A DNA stretch of 64,000 nt, from positions 1 to 64,000 of the forward strand of contig NZ_SORW01000016.1 of the NCBI RefSeq assembly GCF_004405105.1. Reading direction: 5' to 3'. The notes under the pieces are model-generated. The model did no database searches, had not been told where the DNA came from, and saw only the letters and a program-made list of their open reading frames with translations. The DNA comes from Jeotgalibacillus sp. R-1-5s-1. Its GTDB lineage: Bacteria > Bacillota > Bacilli > Bacillales > Jeotgalibacillaceae. A program made the position numbers and the translations under genes. Of this stretch, positions 1 through 10,062 are shown piece by piece. How positions within the stretch are numbered: position 1 is the first letter of the stretch; the number at the start of each line of letters is the position of its first letter.

Positions 1-51
1 GCCGATGGTAGTTGGGGGTTTCCCCCTGTGAGAGTAGGACGTCGCTAGGCA
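1..51 (+). rRNA. rrf: 5S ribosomal RNA, 3' end only
   Basis: The first 50 or so bases match the 3' third of a Bacillus-type 5S rRNA: the GATGGTAGT segment, a GGGGTTTCCCC hairpin loop, the GTGAGAGTAGGAC stretch and a terminal CTAGGC. The 5' part and the rest of the rrn operon lie outside the window. A strong terminator follows at once. An rRNA operon directly before ctsR is also the arrangement I recall from Bacillus subtilis. Confidence 0.93.
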
Positions 52-59
52 CTTAAAAA

Positions 60-95
60 AGCCTGTAACTCAATTGATGAGTTACAGGCTTTTTT
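60..95 (+). terminator. rRNA operon terminator
   Basis: Perfect 12-bp inverted repeat (61-72 with 78-89, arms GCCTGTAACTCA / TGAGTTACAGGC) with a 5-nt loop, followed by six T. It sits directly behind the 5S gene and closes the rrn operon. Confidence 0.95.
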
Positions 96-131
96 GTGTT
101 GTTTTTGTAGAGGTATGCAGAGTGGGAAGTA

Positions 132-363
132 AAGTGTATCAAATAAATGAGGAAGTATATCGAATAAGAGCATAAGTAAGTGCATAGAATTCCGAACTGG
201 TTTTAATGAAAGGACAACAACCTCCAGTTACCTAAATGCATTCAGAGCCCCCCGATCTTCGCCGGGATGTTTCTCGAAGTACACAGAATAAGGCACGAAG
301 TTTGTAGAATAACCGGGAAAGTATATCGAATAAGATCAATAGTTTGAAGAATAGAAAAGAAAG
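132..363 (+). repeat. 21-bp-period degenerate repeat array, copy 1 (rrn-ctsR gap)
   Basis: Units related to AAGTATATCGAATAAG begin near 132 and 153, and then near 277, 298, 319 and 340, each 21 bp after the last, with a final partial unit at 361. The core (AAGT followed by about ten bases ending in GAATAA) is kept while the following 5-6 bases vary. The two blocks are separated by about 90 bp (190-275) without clear units; this gap contains an AACTGG/CCAGTT inverted repeat (194-199/223-228). The same period and a related core occur at 28660, 33871 and 57200. No ORF is supported here. Function unknown. Confidence 0.75.
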
Positions 364-466
364 TGACCTTACTCATAAGTCCATATTATAAAAAACACCC
401 TAAAGGCTGTCGAATCCCCTGCAATAATCGTCGAACATCTGCCCCACCAGCGCTGCAGTCAATCAA

Positions 467-496
467 TTGCAGTCCTTCATCCCACTGTTGTATAAT
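467..496 (+). promoter_or_regulatory. Promoter of the ctsR operon
   Basis: TTGCAG (467-472) and a perfect TATAAT (491-496) are separated by 18 bp, a housekeeping sigma-A type promoter. The CtsR operator begins four bases after the -10 box, so repressor binding would cover the transcription start. Confidence 0.8.
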
Positions 497-499
497 CAT

Positions 500-516
500 A
501 GTCAAAGATAGTCAAA
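500..516 (+). promoter_or_regulatory. CtsR operator
   Basis: Two direct AGTCAAA heptads (500-506 and 510-516) with a 3-bp spacer match the CtsR box RGTCAAANANRGTCAAA. A further degenerate GTCAAGG follows at 516. The box lies between the -10 element and the ctsR start codon, which implies autorepression of the operon and release on heat or protein stress. Confidence 0.92.
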
Positions 517-539
517 GTCAAGGTGGAGGAGGTGGCTTG

Positions 540-1001
540 ATGAAAAATATCACAGATGTCATTGAAAACTATCTGAAACAGGTTTTAGATGGAAGTGGCA
601 GTGAAATAGTTGAAATAAAGAGAAGTGAGATTGCTGAGAAATTTTCCTGTGTTCCGTCTCAGATCAATTATGTGATGAAGACGCGGTTTACGGTTGAACG
701 GGGTTATCTCGTTGAGAGTAAACGCGGAGGCGGAGGGTATATACGCATTATTAAGGTAAAAACGCATGGCCGTTCTGAGTTGATTGATCAGATCTTAAAT
801 ATTCTTCAGCCGTCTGTTTCACAGTCGATGGCGGAGGATGTTGTGTTCAGGCTGATTGATGAGGAATGTATTTCGAAGCGGGAGGCAAAGCTGATGCTGA
901 GTGCAATGGACCGGACGACGCTGAATGTGCCTTTGCCGTTGCGGGATGAAGTGCGCGGCCGCATTCTGACAGCCATGCTGATGACGTTAAAATTTCAATA
1001 G
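540..1001 (+). CDS. ctsR: CtsR, repressor of class III heat-shock genes
   Basis: CtsR is a dimeric winged helix-turn-helix repressor of the clp genes; it senses heat itself and is inactivated with help from McsB. The 153-residue product has the family's usual length. An N-terminal DNA-binding region (about 1-75) ends in the glycine-rich loop RGGGGYIRI (residues 62-70), the known thermosensing wing, and a C-terminal dimerisation domain follows. An ATG at 540 is chosen because it follows GGAGGAGGTGG at a good distance and gives the family N-terminus MKNITD; a longer open frame from 363 would begin upstream of the promoter. First gene of ctsR-mcsA-mcsB-clpC, controlled by the operator at 500-516. 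Confidence 0.97.
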   Translation: MKNITDVIENYLKQVLDGSGSEIVEIKRSEIAEKFSCVPSQINYVMKTRFTVERGYLVESKRGGGGYIRIIKVKTHGRSELIDQILNILQPSVSQSMAEDVVFRLIDEECISKREAKLMLSAMDRTTLNVPLPLRDEVRGRILTAMLMTLKFQ

Positions 1002-1018
1002 GTCGCGGGGTGATCAAG

Positions 1019-1561
1019 ATGTTATGTCAGGAATGTCAGGAGAGACCGGCTTCTGTGCATTTTACAAAAGTGATGAATGGGCAGAAGACCGAGGTTCATT
1101 TGTGTGACAGCTGTGCCCAGGATAAGGGTGAAGCGTTTATGTCAGATGACAGTGCTTTTTCATTTAATAACTTATTGGCAGGTTTATTGAATGTGTCGCC
1201 GGTAATGCAGCCGAGTCAGCCGCAAAAGCCGGAGCGTGAGCCTGTGAAATGCAGTCACTGTCAGATGACATTTCAGCAGTTTTTGAAAATCGGGAAGTTT
1301 GGCTGTCCGTCGTGTTATGAGTCGTTCAGAGATGAGCTGCCTCCGATTTTAAAAAGATTGCACAGTGGAAATACAACGCATCAAGGAAAGCTTCCTGAGA
1401 GACAGGGAGGCACGATTCATTTGAAGCGGAAGGTGACGGAGCTTCGTGCTGAACTGAAGTCTTTAATTGAGGAAGAGGAGTTTGAACGGGCTGCGACGGT
1501 TCGGGATCAAATTCGCGTGATGGAAAAAGAGATTCGCGGTGAGGGAGGCAGTCAGTCATGA
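1019..1561 (+). CDS. mcsA: McsA, zinc-finger activator of the McsB kinase
   Basis: McsA activates the protein arginine kinase McsB and helps control CtsR. The 180-residue product has two Cys4 clusters: CQEC with CDSC near the N-terminus (residues 3-32) and CSHC with CPSC (about 79-99), then a C-terminal UVR-type helical pair (about 135-170). The ATG at 1019 fits the family start (MLCQEC, compare MICQEC in B. subtilis) and lies behind GGGGTGAT; a GTG at 1010 would add three residues. The stop overlaps the mcsB start by four bases (ATGA), so the two are probably translationally coupled. Confidence 0.95.
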   Translation: MLCQECQERPASVHFTKVMNGQKTEVHLCDSCAQDKGEAFMSDDSAFSFNNLLAGLLNVSPVMQPSQPQKPEREPVKCSHCQMTFQQFLKIGKFGCPSCYESFRDELPPILKRLHSGNTTHQGKLPERQGGTIHLKRKVTELRAELKSLIEEEEFERAATVRDQIRVMEKEIRGEGGSQS

Positions 1562-2637
1562 GTTTGGAAAAATTTTTGAATCAGGCTGTCAGCTCGTGGA
1601 TGAATGAGGAGGGGCCATCCTCTGAGATTGTCTTATCGACCCGGATTCGTTTAGCGAGAAATCACCGTAAGTATGCTTTCCCGACTGTATTTACGAAAGA
1701 GGAAGCGCGTGCTGTGGCTGAGGAAGTGAGCGCAGCTGTTCATAAAGCGGATGAAAGACTTGAAGTGCTGAAAATGGAAGAGCTTCAGGGGCTTGAAAAA
1801 CGGGTGCTGGTGGAAAAGCATCTGATCAGTCCGAATCTGGCGGAGGATTCAGGCGCTTCGGCTGTCTGGCTATCAGATGACGAAGAGATCAGCATTATGG
1901 TCAATGAAGAGGATCATTTGCGGATTCAGTGTCTGTTTCCGGGGCTCCAGTTGAAGGAAGCATTAAATAAAGCACTGCAGCTTGATGATGCGATTGAGCA
2001 GCATTGTGATTACGCCTTTGATGAGCAGCTCGGGTATTTGACGACTTGTCCGACAAATGTGGGGACAGGGTTGCGTGCATCTGTTATGATGCATTTACCA
2101 GGATTGATGATGACGCATCAGATGAATAGAATTATTCCTGCAATTGGACAATTTGGTCTTGTGGCTAGAGGAATTTACGGGGAAGGTAGCGAAGCTTTAG
2201 GTAACATCTTTCAAATTTCGAATCAGACGACACTCGGCAAGTCTGAGGAAGACATTGTGGAGGACCTCCAGCGGGTGGTGGATCAGATTATTGCCCAGGA
2301 GAAGTCAGCCAGGGAAGCGTTGGTGAAGGCTTCAGGCATTCAGCTTGAGGACCGCGTTTTCCGGTCTTACGGGACGTTGCGCTACAGTCGGGTGCTTGAG
2401 TCGAAGGAAGCGGCTAAATGTCTGTCGGATGTTCGTCTTGGCATCGATTTAGGATTCATCGAGAACGTGTCGAGATCGATTTTAAACGAACTGATGATTT
2501 TAACGCAGCCGGGCTTTCTTCAGCAATATGCTGGAGGGTTTTTACGGCCGGTGGAGCGGGACATGAGACGCGCATCGCTGATCCGGGAACGGTTGGAGAT
2601 GGAAGAAAAGAAGGATAAAGGAGGATCAGAGATATGA
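1558..2637 (+). CDS. mcsB: McsB, protein arginine kinase
   Basis: McsB phosphorylates arginines on CtsR and on damaged proteins, marking the latter for ClpCP degradation. The 359-residue protein belongs to the phosphagen (guanidino) kinase fold family: the nucleotide-binding segment [10 protein letters not shown] lies near residue 30 and the conserved [12 protein letters not shown] loop near residue 165. The C-terminal part (TLRYSRVL and onward) is typical of bacterial McsB. It overlaps mcsA at its start and clpC at its end by four bases each, so mcsA, mcsB and clpC form a tight translational unit. Confidence 0.97.
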   Translation: MSLEKFLNQAVSSWMNEEGPSSEIVLSTRIRLARNHRKYAFPTVFTKEEARAVAEEVSAAVHKADERLEVLKMEELQGLEKRVLVEKHLISPNLAEDSGASAVWLSDDEEISIMVNEEDHLRIQCLFPGLQLKEALNKALQLDDAIEQHCDYAFDEQLGYLTTCPTNVGTGLRASVMMHLPGLMMTHQMNRIIPAIGQFGLVARGIYGEGSEALGNIFQISNQTTLGKSEEDIVEDLQRVVDQIIAQEKSAREALVKASGIQLEDRVFRSYGTLRYSRVLESKEAAKCLSDVRLGIDLGFIENVSRSILNELMILTQPGFLQQYAGGFLRPVERDMRRASLIRERLEMEEKKDKGGSEI

Positions 2638-5075
2638 TGTTTGGACGATTTACAGAGAGAGCACAAAAAGTATTGGCATTGGCACAGGAAGAGGCGATTC
2701 GCCTATCCCATTCAAATATTGGCACTGAACATATTCTGTTAGGTCTGGTCCGCGAAGGTGAAGGCATTGCAGCAAAGGCACTTCAGACACTGAACTTAAG
2801 CACGGCAAAGATTCAGGAAGAGGTTGAAGAGCTGATCGGTAAAGGGACAGAACAATCCCCTAGCGTGCACTATACACCACGTGCTAAGAAAGTCATCGAG
2901 CTTTCAATGGATGAGGCCCGCAAGCTTGGACACTCTTATGTCGGAACAGAGCACATTCTTCTTGGTCTGATCCGCGAGGGTGAAGGCGTTGCGGCGCGTG
3001 TATTAAATAACCTTGGTGTGAGCTTAAATAAAGCGCGACAGCAGGTATTGCAGTTGCTTGGCAGCAATGAGGCAGGCGGACAGCAGGGTGGTTCAAATGC
3101 AGCGGCTAACACGCCAACGCTTGATGGTCTTGCCCGTGACTTAACGGTCATTGCACGTGAAGGAAGTCTGGATCCGGTCATTGGCCGAAGCAAAGAAATT
3201 CAGCGTGTGATTGAGGTGTTAAGCCGCCGTACGAAAAACAATCCAGTGCTGATCGGGGAGCCTGGTGTTGGTAAAACAGCCATCGCAGAAGGGCTTGCCC
3301 AGCAGATCGTACAGAATGAAGTGCCTGAAATTCTTCGTGATAAGCGCGTGATGACGCTTGATATGGGAACCGTTGTTGCGGGTACAAAATACCGCGGTGA
3401 GTTTGAAGACCGTCTGAAAAAAGTGATGGATGAAATCCGTCAGGCCGGCAACATCATTCTTTTCATTGATGAGCTTCATACGCTGATCGGCGCTGGTGGG
3501 GCAGAAGGTGCGATTGATGCATCCAATATCCTCAAGCCATCCCTTGCACGTGGAGAGCTCCAGTGTATCGGCGCGACAACACTTGATGAGTACCGTAAAT
3601 ATATCGAAAAAGATGCAGCGCTTGAGCGCCGTTTCCAGCCGATTCAGGTTGATGAGCCAACAGCGGAAGAATCTGTACTGATCTTAAAAGGACTGCGTGA
3701 CCGCTATGAAGCACACCACCGCGTATCGATTACCGATGCAGCGATTGAAGCAGCAGTTAAAATGTCAGACCGCTACATTTCAGACCGCTTCCTTCCGGAT
3801 AAAGCGATTGATTTAATCGATGAAGCCGGATCCAAGGTTCGTCTTCGTTCTTATACAACGCCTCCAAACCTGAAGGAACTTGAAGCAAAGCTTGAGGGTA
3901 TCCGTAAGGAAAAGGATGCTGCGGTGCAGAGCCAGGAGTTTGAAAAGGCAGCTTCTCTTCGTGATTCTGAACAGAAAACGAAGGAAAAGCTAGAAGAAAC
4001 GAAGAAGGAATGGAAAGAAAAGCAGGGTCAGGAAAATACTGAAGTGACAGTTGAGGATATTGCACATGTTGTATCCACATGGACAGGAATTCCGGTATCG
4101 CGTCTGGCAGAAACAGAGACACAGAAGCTTCTGAACCTTGAAGAAACACTTCATGGCCGCGTGATCGGACAGAAGGATGCTGTGACGGCTATTTCAAAAG
4201 CCGTACGTCGTGCACGTGCCGGTCTGAAGGATCCGAAGCGTCCGATCGGTTCATTCATTTTCCTTGGACCAACAGGGGTCGGTAAAACGGAGCTTGCTAG
4301 AGCCCTGGCTGAATCCATGTTCGGTGATGAGGATGCGATGATCCGGATCGATATGTCTGAGTACATGGAAAAGCACTCGACATCCCGTCTGGTCGGTTCA
4401 CCTCCAGGCTATGTAGGATATGAAGAAGGCGGTCAGCTGACGGAAAAGGTTCGCCGTAAGCCTTACTCGGTTGTGCTGCTTGATGAAATTGAAAAAGCAC
4501 ACCCGGATGTCTTCAACATTCTTCTGCAGGTGCTTGAAGATGGACGCCTGACAGACTCTAAAGGACGCACAGTTGACTTCCGAAACGTTGTGCTGATCAT
4601 GACGTCCAACGTTGGAGCCAGCGCGCTGAAGCAGAATAAGCATGTCGGTTTCGCTGTACAGGATTCCAATCAGGATTACAAGGATATGAAAGGCAAGGTG
4701 CTGGAGGAATTAAAGCGTGCCTTCCGTCCTGAATTCTTAAACCGTATTGATGAAACGATCGTCTTCCACTCTCTTGAAAAAGAGCATTTGAAAGAAATCG
4801 TTTCGTTAATGGCAGAAGAGCTTGTGAAGCGTCTGAAGGAGCAGGATATTACGCTATCCATCACAGAAGAAGCGAAGAGCAGAATTGCCGATGAAGGATT
4901 CGATCCTGAATACGGTGCGCGTCCATTGCGCAGAGCCATTCAGAAACAAATCGAAGACCGTCTCTCTGAAGAACTGTTAAAAGGAAACGTACTACAGGGT
5001 TACACGGTTGAAATTGATTATAAGGACGGCGAATTTACGGTGATCCGTAAAGAAGAAGCAGACGTTACGTCGTAA
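2634..5075 (+). CDS. clpC: ClpC, AAA+ unfoldase of the ClpCP protease
   Basis: ClpC is the ATP-driven unfoldase that feeds phospho-arginine-marked and adaptor-bound proteins to ClpP. The 813-residue protein shows two N-terminal Clp repeats (about 1-145), a first AAA+ module with Walker A GEPGVGKT (about 210), a middle coiled coil with a UVR-like segment (about 415-470), and a second AAA+ module with GPTGVGKT (about 545) and the arginine-rich C-terminal ARPLRRAIQ region. It starts within the mcsB stop (ATGATG); the first ATG gives the usual MMFGRF start. An intrinsic terminator follows at 5088. Confidence 0.98.
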   Translation: MMFGRFTERAQKVLALAQEEAIRLSHSNIGTEHILLGLVREGEGIAAKALQTLNLSTAKIQEEVEELIGKGTEQSPSVHYTPRAKKVIELSMDEARKLGHSYVGTEHILLGLIREGEGVAARVLNNLGVSLNKARQQVLQLLGSNEAGGQQGGSNAAANTPTLDGLARDLTVIAREGSLDPVIGRSKEIQRVIEVLSRRTKNNPVLIGEPGVGKTAIAEGLAQQIVQNEVPEILRDKRVMTLDMGTVVAGTKYRGEFEDRLKKVMDEIRQAGNIILFIDELHTLIGAGGAEGAIDASNILKPSLARGELQCIGATTLDEYRKYIEKDAALERRFQPIQVDEPTAEESVLILKGLRDRYEAHHRVSITDAAIEAAVKMSDRYISDRFLPDKAIDLIDEAGSKVRLRSYTTPPNLKELEAKLEGIRKEKDAAVQSQEFEKAASLRDSEQKTKEKLEETKKEWKEKQGQENTEVTVEDIAHVVSTWTGIPVSRLAETETQKLLNLEETLHGRVIGQKDAVTAISKAVRRARAGLKDPKRPIGSFIFLGPTGVGKTELARALAESMFGDEDAMIRIDMSEYMEKHSTSRLVGSPPGYVGYEEGGQLTEKVRRKPYSVVLLDEIEKAHPDVFNILLQVLEDGRLTDSKGRTVDFRNVVLIMTSNVGASALKQNKHVGFAVQDSNQDYKDMKGKVLEELKRAFRPEFLNRIDETIVFHSLEKEHLKEIVSLMAEELVKRLKEQDITLSITEEAKSRIADEGFDPEYGARPLRRAIQKQIEDRLSEELLKGNVLQGYTVEIDYKDGEFTVIRKEEADVTS

Positions 5076-5087
5076 GCAATCGTCAGA

Positions 5088-5127
5088 GGGTGCACGTGTT
5101 AAGGAAAAAGGCACGTGCACCTTTTTT
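5088..5127 (+). terminator. Terminator between clpC and radA
   Basis: Arms GGTGCACGTG (5089-5098) and CACGTGCACC (5112-5121) form a 10-bp perfect stem with a 13-nt loop, followed by six T. It separates the heat-shock genes from radA-disA, so those must be reached by read-through or a promoter inside clpC; I found no clear promoter in the 23 bp before radA. Confidence 0.88.
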
Positions 5128-5150
5128 CATCGTTAGGAGGCAGCAGTTAA

Positions 5151-6527
5151 GTGGCTAAGAAAAAAACAAAGTTTATGTGTGAGTCCTGTGGCTATGAGTC
5201 AGCGAAATGGATGGGGAAGTGTCCGGGCTGCGGAGAGTGGAACACGATGGTCGAGGATATCACCATTACCGGCAAACAGCCCCGCAAGTCCTTTACCCAT
5301 ACACCCGAAGGAACCCAGTCCAAGGCAACTCCACTCGTCAAAATAGAAACCCAGGATGAAACGCGTGTTAAAACGATGATGCCGGAATTAAACCGTGTGC
5401 TCGGCGGAGGCGTTGTACCGGGCTCAATGGTCTTAATTGGAGGGGACCCGGGGATCGGGAAATCCACTCTCTTACTTCAGGTGTCGTCCCAACTGGCAGA
5501 AACGAAAAATAAAGTGCTTTATATTTCCGGTGAGGAGTCAGTCAAGCAGACGAAGATGCGGGCAGACCGTCTCGGCGTAACGTCAGAGGAGCTTTTAATC
5601 TACGCTGAAACGAATCTTGAATCCATCGCTCATTCGATCGAGCAGGTTGCACCGCAGTTTGTTATTATCGACTCCATTCAGACCGTCTATCACCCCGAAG
5701 TGACTTCTGCGCCGGGAAGTGTGACGCAGGTTCGTGAATGTACAGCGGAACTGATGCGGATCGCAAAAACGAAAAACATAGCCATCTTTATAGTGGGCCA
5801 CGTCACAAAAGAAGGCTCTATTGCAGGACCGCGGATTTTAGAGCATATGGTGGATAGCGTTCTGTATTTTGAAGGAGAGCGACATCATACGTACCGGATT
5901 CTACGTGCTGTTAAAAACCGTTTTGGCTCCACGAATGAAATGGGGATCTTTGAGATGCGGGAAGCGGGTCTTCAGGAGGTAGCCAACCCGTCTGAAATTT
6001 TCCTTGAAGAGCGTTCACAGGGAGCGGCCGGTTCCACGGTTGTGGCTTCCATGGAGGGAACCCGTCCGGTGCTCGTTGAAATTCAGGCACTTGTGACGCC
6101 AACCAGCTTTAATAACCCGCGAAGAATGGCCACCGGAATTGATCAGAGCCGCGTCTCGCTGCTGATGGCTGTCCTTGAAAAGCGGGTAGGGCTTATGTTG
6201 CAGACGCAGGATGCCTACTTAAAAGTAGCCGGTGGTGTGAAGCTGGATGAGCCTGCTGTTGATTTAGCCGTGCTTGTCAGCATCGCGTCAAGCTACCGTG
6301 ATGAGCCGCCAAAGCCGTTTGACTGTATCATTGGCGAGGTCGGCTTAACAGGCGAGGTCAGGCGTGTATCGAGGATTGAGCAGCGTGTGCAGGAGGCGGC
6401 TAAACTCGGCTTTAAGCGCGCCATCATTCCGGAAAACAATATTGGAGGCTGGACGTTTCCCGAGGGCATTGAAGTAATCGGTGTCACAAATGTCGGGGAA
6501 GCGTTAAAGAAAACATTGGAGGGATAG
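5151..6527 (+). CDS. radA: RadA/Sms, DNA recombination and branch-migration ATPase
   Basis: RadA drives branch migration at recombination intermediates and aids repair. The 458-residue product has the diagnostic Cys4 zinc finger at residues 10, 13, 24 and 27, a RecA-like ATPase core with Walker [11 protein letters not shown] (about 97-106), the RadA-specific KNRFG motif (about 255), and a C-terminal Lon-protease-like domain. The start is a GTG preceded by AGGAGG (5135-5140). disA follows three bases after the stop; in B. subtilis RadA interacts with DisA, so this pairing is functionally meaningful. Confidence 0.96.
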   Translation: MAKKKTKFMCESCGYESAKWMGKCPGCGEWNTMVEDITITGKQPRKSFTHTPEGTQSKATPLVKIETQDETRVKTMMPELNRVLGGGVVPGSMVLIGGDPGIGKSTLLLQVSSQLAETKNKVLYISGEESVKQTKMRADRLGVTSEELLIYAETNLESIAHSIEQVAPQFVIIDSIQTVYHPEVTSAPGSVTQVRECTAELMRIAKTKNIAIFIVGHVTKEGSIAGPRILEHMVDSVLYFEGERHHTYRILRAVKNRFGSTNEMGIFEMREAGLQEVANPSEIFLEERSQGAAGSTVVASMEGTRPVLVEIQALVTPTSFNNPRRMATGIDQSRVSLLMAVLEKRVGLMLQTQDAYLKVAGGVKLDEPAVDLAVLVSIASSYRDEPPKPFDCIIGEVGLTGEVRRVSRIEQRVQEAAKLGFKRAIIPENNIGGWTFPEGIEVIGVTNVGEALKKTLEG

Positions 6528-6530
6528 GCG

Positions 6531-7595
6531 ATGGAGGAGAGAAAGCGTAAGCGGCCTTCTGCTGATATCATTCAGCTTGTGGCACCGGGAACCCCTTTTC
6601 GGGAGGGGATTGATAACGTGTTACGCGCTGGGACCGGTGGATTAATTGTCGTCGGATGCAATGATAAAATGAAGCCGCTTGTGGACGGAGGATTTCAGAT
6701 CCAGTGTCCTTTCTCTCCAACCTACCTATATGAACTGGCGAAAATGGACGGGGCGATTATTCTGAACGAGTCCGGTAGTAAAATCATGATTGCCAATGCT
6801 CAGCTGAATCCGAATCCATCCATTCCTTCCTCTGAGACAGGGATGAGGCACCGCACAGCAGAGCGTGTGGCACGGGAAACGGATTCGCTCGTAATCGCGA
6901 TTTCACAAAGGCGAAATGTGATCACGCTTTACAAAGGAACGTACCGCTATGCACTGAAGGAAATCGCCGTGATTCTCGCGAAAGCCAACCAGGCACTGCA
7001 GACGATGGAGAAATACCGCTCTGTACTTGATCAAAGCCTCTCTCATTTAACACTGCTTGAATATGAGGATGCCTCTACATTCAATGATGTACTGCTCGTT
7101 TTGCACCGGTTTGAAATGGTTATCCGGATTAAGAATGAACTCCTTCTTTACTTAAATGAGCTTGGTTCAGAAGGCCGTCTTGTCCGCCTGCAGTTACATG
7201 AGCTGCTGGCAGACCTTGAGAAGGAAGCGCGCATGGTCATCAGGGATTATTCAAAAGACCGGATTATTAAATACCATGACCTGCTTGAGGATTTTGAAAA
7301 TATGGTATCCTCCGAAGTACTTGATGACGACGTGCTGATGGATTTGCTCGGCCATGCCTCTAATGTTCCGCTTGAGGATCTGGTAGAGCCGAGGGGTTAC
7401 CGGGTATTGAATAAAATCCCGAGGCTCCCTGTTATGATCATCGAAAACCTCGTGAATCACTTCGGGCATCTCCCGAATATGCTGAAGGCGACGGTAGAGG
7501 AGCTCGACCGTGTTGAAGGTATTGGAGAAATTCGCGCGAAGAAAATCAAAGAAGGCTTACGATCCGTTAAAGATCAGTCATTAGCAGATCATTGA
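6531..7595 (+). CDS. disA: DisA, DNA-integrity-scanning diadenylate cyclase
   Basis: DisA makes cyclic di-AMP from two ATP while scanning DNA; its activity falls at branched DNA, which delays sporulation or outgrowth. The 354-residue protein has the DAC catalytic motifs DGA (residues 73-75) and RHR (106-108), a helical linker, and a C-terminal RuvA-like helix-hairpin-helix DNA-binding domain ([16 protein letters not shown]). It follows radA almost directly and is followed by a new promoter at 7611. Confidence 0.97.
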   Translation: MEERKRKRPSADIIQLVAPGTPFREGIDNVLRAGTGGLIVVGCNDKMKPLVDGGFQIQCPFSPTYLYELAKMDGAIILNESGSKIMIANAQLNPNPSIPSSETGMRHRTAERVARETDSLVIAISQRRNVITLYKGTYRYALKEIAVILAKANQALQTMEKYRSVLDQSLSHLTLLEYEDASTFNDVLLVLHRFEMVIRIKNELLLYLNELGSEGRLVRLQLHELLADLEKEARMVIRDYSKDRIIKYHDLLEDFENMVSSEVLDDDVLMDLLGHASNVPLEDLVEPRGYRVLNKIPRLPVMIIENLVNHFGHLPNMLKATVEELDRVEGIGEIRAKKIKEGLRSVKDQSLADH

Positions 7596-7610
7596 TTGGG
7601 ATTATGTGGA

Positions 7611-7639
7611 TTGTGACATATTTACATCTATGATATGAT
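7611..7639 (+). promoter_or_regulatory. Promoter upstream of yacL
   Basis: TTGTGA (7611-7616) and TATGAT (7634-7639) with a 17-bp spacer form a reasonable sigma-A promoter in the disA-yacL gap. It would start a unit yacL-ispD-ispF(-gltX). Confidence 0.6.
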
Positions 7640-7734
7640 GTTACGTTTGTGTTTAAATTGACTTGCGATTCTAAACCATGCTAATCTTTTCACAAGCACT
7701 ACAGGTGCTGAAAAATCACCAGGGAGGTGAAGGA

Positions 7735-8841
7735 ATGTTAAAACGAATTATTCAGGTTTGCTTTCTGATTGTCGGCGGAACACTGGGCATCTTTTTACTT
7801 CCAGAATTAGTTCTTATTCCTTTTAATTTAGATTATGCATTCATAAACAATGCCTATGTCACTGCCATTTTAGGAGCGATTATTTTTTATGCGGCAACAT
7901 TCTGGGCTATTAAGTATGTGGTTAACTTTATTAAATGGGCGGAGGATTCACTTGTCAGGGCCCCGGTAACAGACCTTCTGTTTGGCGCATTGGGACTCAT
8001 CATCGGACTGATTGTGGCATTTCTTGTAGGAGTTGCGGTTACGGATATTGAAATTCCGATTTTTAATACGGTAATCCCGATTTTGTTAACGCTCATTCTC
8101 GGATACCTCGGGTTTCAGGTTGGCTTTACAAAGAGGGATGAACTGATCCAGCTTTTTACCCGAAACCATTCGGCGACTAAAAAAACGGATAACGGAGAAG
8201 CAGCAGCTGCTGAAGTTCCCGCTTCCAAACACCACAAAATTCTGGATACGAGCGTCATCATTGACGGCCGGATCGCAGATATTTGCCAGACGGGATTTCT
8301 TGACGGAGAGATCGTCATTCCTCAGTTTGTGCTTGGAGAACTGCAGCACATCGCAGACTCATCAGACGCATTGAAGCGAAATCGCGGCCGTCGCGGACTG
8401 GACATTCTTAATAGAATTCAAAAAGACATTCCGATTAAGGTCACGATTTATGAAGGTGATTTTGAAGATATCCAGGAGGTCGACAGCAAGCTTGTCAAAC
8501 TCGCGAAAGTGCTGAACGGAATTGTTGTAACGAACGATTTCAACTTAAATAAAGTATGTGACCTGCAGGGCGTGCAGGTGCTTAACATTAATGACCTTGC
8601 CAATGCGGTCAAGCCGGTCGTGCTGCCGGGTGAGGAAATGCTCGTCCAGATGATCAAGGACGGTAAGGAACAAAATCAGGGGATTGCGTATCTCGACGAT
8701 GGCACGATGATCGTCGTAGAAGACGGCAAGAACTTTATCGGTAAAAACATTACAGTGATTGTGACCAGCGTCCTTCAGACATCGGCTGGCCGGATGATTT
8801 TTGCCAAACCGAAGTCATACGGTAAGGAAAAGGCGTTATAA
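7735..8841 (+). CDS. yacL: YacL-type membrane protein with PIN and TRAM domains
   Basis: The 368-residue product has four hydrophobic segments in the first ~130 residues, then a PIN nuclease-fold domain starting at [11 protein letters not shown] (acidic residues of the PIN active site) and a C-terminal TRAM RNA-binding domain. The family is highly conserved next to ispD in Bacillales, but its substrate is not established; a membrane-bound RNase is an inference from the domains. The ATG at 7735 follows GGAGGTGA and gives the family start MLKRI; an in-frame ATG at 7678 lacks a ribosome binding site. Confidence 0.9.
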   Translation: MLKRIIQVCFLIVGGTLGIFLLPELVLIPFNLDYAFINNAYVTAILGAIIFYAATFWAIKYVVNFIKWAEDSLVRAPVTDLLFGALGLIIGLIVAFLVGVAVTDIEIPIFNTVIPILLTLILGYLGFQVGFTKRDELIQLFTRNHSATKKTDNGEAAAAEVPASKHHKILDTSVIIDGRIADICQTGFLDGEIVIPQFVLGELQHIADSSDALKRNRGRRGLDILNRIQKDIPIKVTIYEGDFEDIQEVDSKLVKLAKVLNGIVVTNDFNLNKVCDLQGVQVLNINDLANAVKPVVLPGEEMLVQMIKDGKEQNQGIAYLDDGTMIVVEDGKNFIGKNITVIVTSVLQTSAGRMIFAKPKSYGKEKAL

Positions 8842-8853
8842 AAGGAGAACATC

Positions 8854-9546
8854 ATGAATTATGAAGTCGTTATTCCGGCAGCGGGGCAGGGAAAGCGGAT
8901 GGGAGCAGACCGTAACAAACTGCTTCTGACGGTAAAAGAAGTTCCGGTTATCATTCACACCTTGCGTGTATTTGAAGCGGATGAAGCATGTGACGGGATT
9001 CTGCTGGCGATTCACCCTGATGACCGCGAAGAGCTGACCCGGCTGCTTGCCGAATATAACATAACAAAAGTTAAAGCAATGGTTCCTGGCGGTAAAGAAC
9101 GTCAGAACAGCGTATATGAAGCGCTGAAACAGGCGGGAGCGGACATTGTGATGATCCACGATGGCGCTCGTCCTTTTATTAAAAAAGAGACGATTCACTC
9201 ACTTGCCAAAAAAGCGCAAGTTTCAGACGGTGCGATTGCTGCAGTACCGGTAAAGGATACGATTAAAAAAGTAATGGGCGGAACCGTAACGGAAACGGTG
9301 GAACGCGCAAGCCTGTGGTCTGTTCAGACACCGCAGGCTTTTCGCCTTGATCTGATTTTACAGGCACACAAAGCCGCTGAAGAAGAGGGCTTTACCGGAA
9401 CGGATGACGCCTCGCTTGTTGAAAAAATGGGCGGAAAAGTGACGGTTATTGAATCAGATTATGATAATATAAAGCTGACAACAAAAGAGGACCTATTATT
9501 TGCAGAAGCGATTCTCACCAAAATGGCTGCTGCACGTAACGAATAG
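8854..9546 (+). CDS. ispD: IspD, 2-C-methyl-D-erythritol 4-phosphate cytidylyltransferase
   Basis: IspD joins CTP to methylerythritol phosphate, the third step of the MEP route to isoprenoids. The 230-residue protein begins with the nucleotidyltransferase signature AAGQGKRMG followed by the conserved Lys of RNKLLL (residues 9-27), and carries the later family motifs IHDGARPF and TQTPQ-like VQTPQAF. ispF, which acts two steps later, follows after 15 bp, a very common pairing. Confidence 0.96.
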   Translation: MNYEVVIPAAGQGKRMGADRNKLLLTVKEVPVIIHTLRVFEADEACDGILLAIHPDDREELTRLLAEYNITKVKAMVPGGKERQNSVYEALKQAGADIVMIHDGARPFIKKETIHSLAKKAQVSDGAIAAVPVKDTIKKVMGGTVTETVERASLWSVQTPQAFRLDLILQAHKAAEEEGFTGTDDASLVEKMGGKVTVIESDYDNIKLTTKEDLLFAEAILTKMAAARNE

Positions 9547-9561
9547 AGAGGAGCAACACCT

Positions 9562-10038
9562 ATGTTTCGTATTGGACAGGGCTATGATGTTCACCAGCTG
9601 ACGGAAGGTCGTCCGCTGATCATCGGGGGAATCGAGATCCCGCATGAAAAGGGACTGCTCGGTCACTCAGATGCCGATGTACTGCTGCACGTCGTGGCAG
9701 ATGCGGCACTCGGTGCGATTGGCGAAGGGGATATCGGCCGTCATTTTCCGGATACAGACCCGGCGTTTGAAGGAGCGGATTCCAAAAAGCTGCTTCAGCA
9801 CGTATGGGGAATCGTGAAGGAAAAAGGTTATTCACTCGGAAACATTGATTGTACGATTATTGCACAAAAGCCAAAGATGGCGCCGCACATCAGTGACATG
9901 AGAGCGGTCATTGCATCTCTATTAGAAGCTGATGAGAGCCAGGTCAATGTAAAGGCAACGACAACCGAAAAGCTCGGATTTGAAGGACGCGAAGAAGGCA
10001 TCGCCGCACAGGCTGTCATTCTTCTTCAAAAACTATAA
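9562..10038 (+). CDS. ispF: IspF, 2-C-methyl-D-erythritol 2,4-cyclodiphosphate synthase
   Basis: IspF cyclises the CDP-methylerythritol phosphate intermediate and releases CMP in the MEP pathway; it acts as a zinc-dependent homotrimer. The 158 residues are the usual length. The metal-binding motif GYDVH lies near residue 8, HSDADVLLH near 34, and the C-terminal [18 protein letters not shown] region is the family signature. gltX begins 25 bp later behind its own AGGAGG. Confidence 0.97.
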   Translation: MFRIGQGYDVHQLTEGRPLIIGGIEIPHEKGLLGHSDADVLLHVVADAALGAIGEGDIGRHFPDTDPAFEGADSKKLLQHVWGIVKEKGYSLGNIDCTIIAQKPKMAPHISDMRAVIASLLEADESQVNVKATTTEKLGFEGREEGIAAQAVILLQKL

Positions 10039-10062
10039 ACCCATTTTCAGGAGGACAACGTT

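Noticed and set aside
363-539. N-terminal extension of ctsR
   Set aside because: It would start upstream of the promoter and CtsR operator, and the extra 59 residues are not part of the family.
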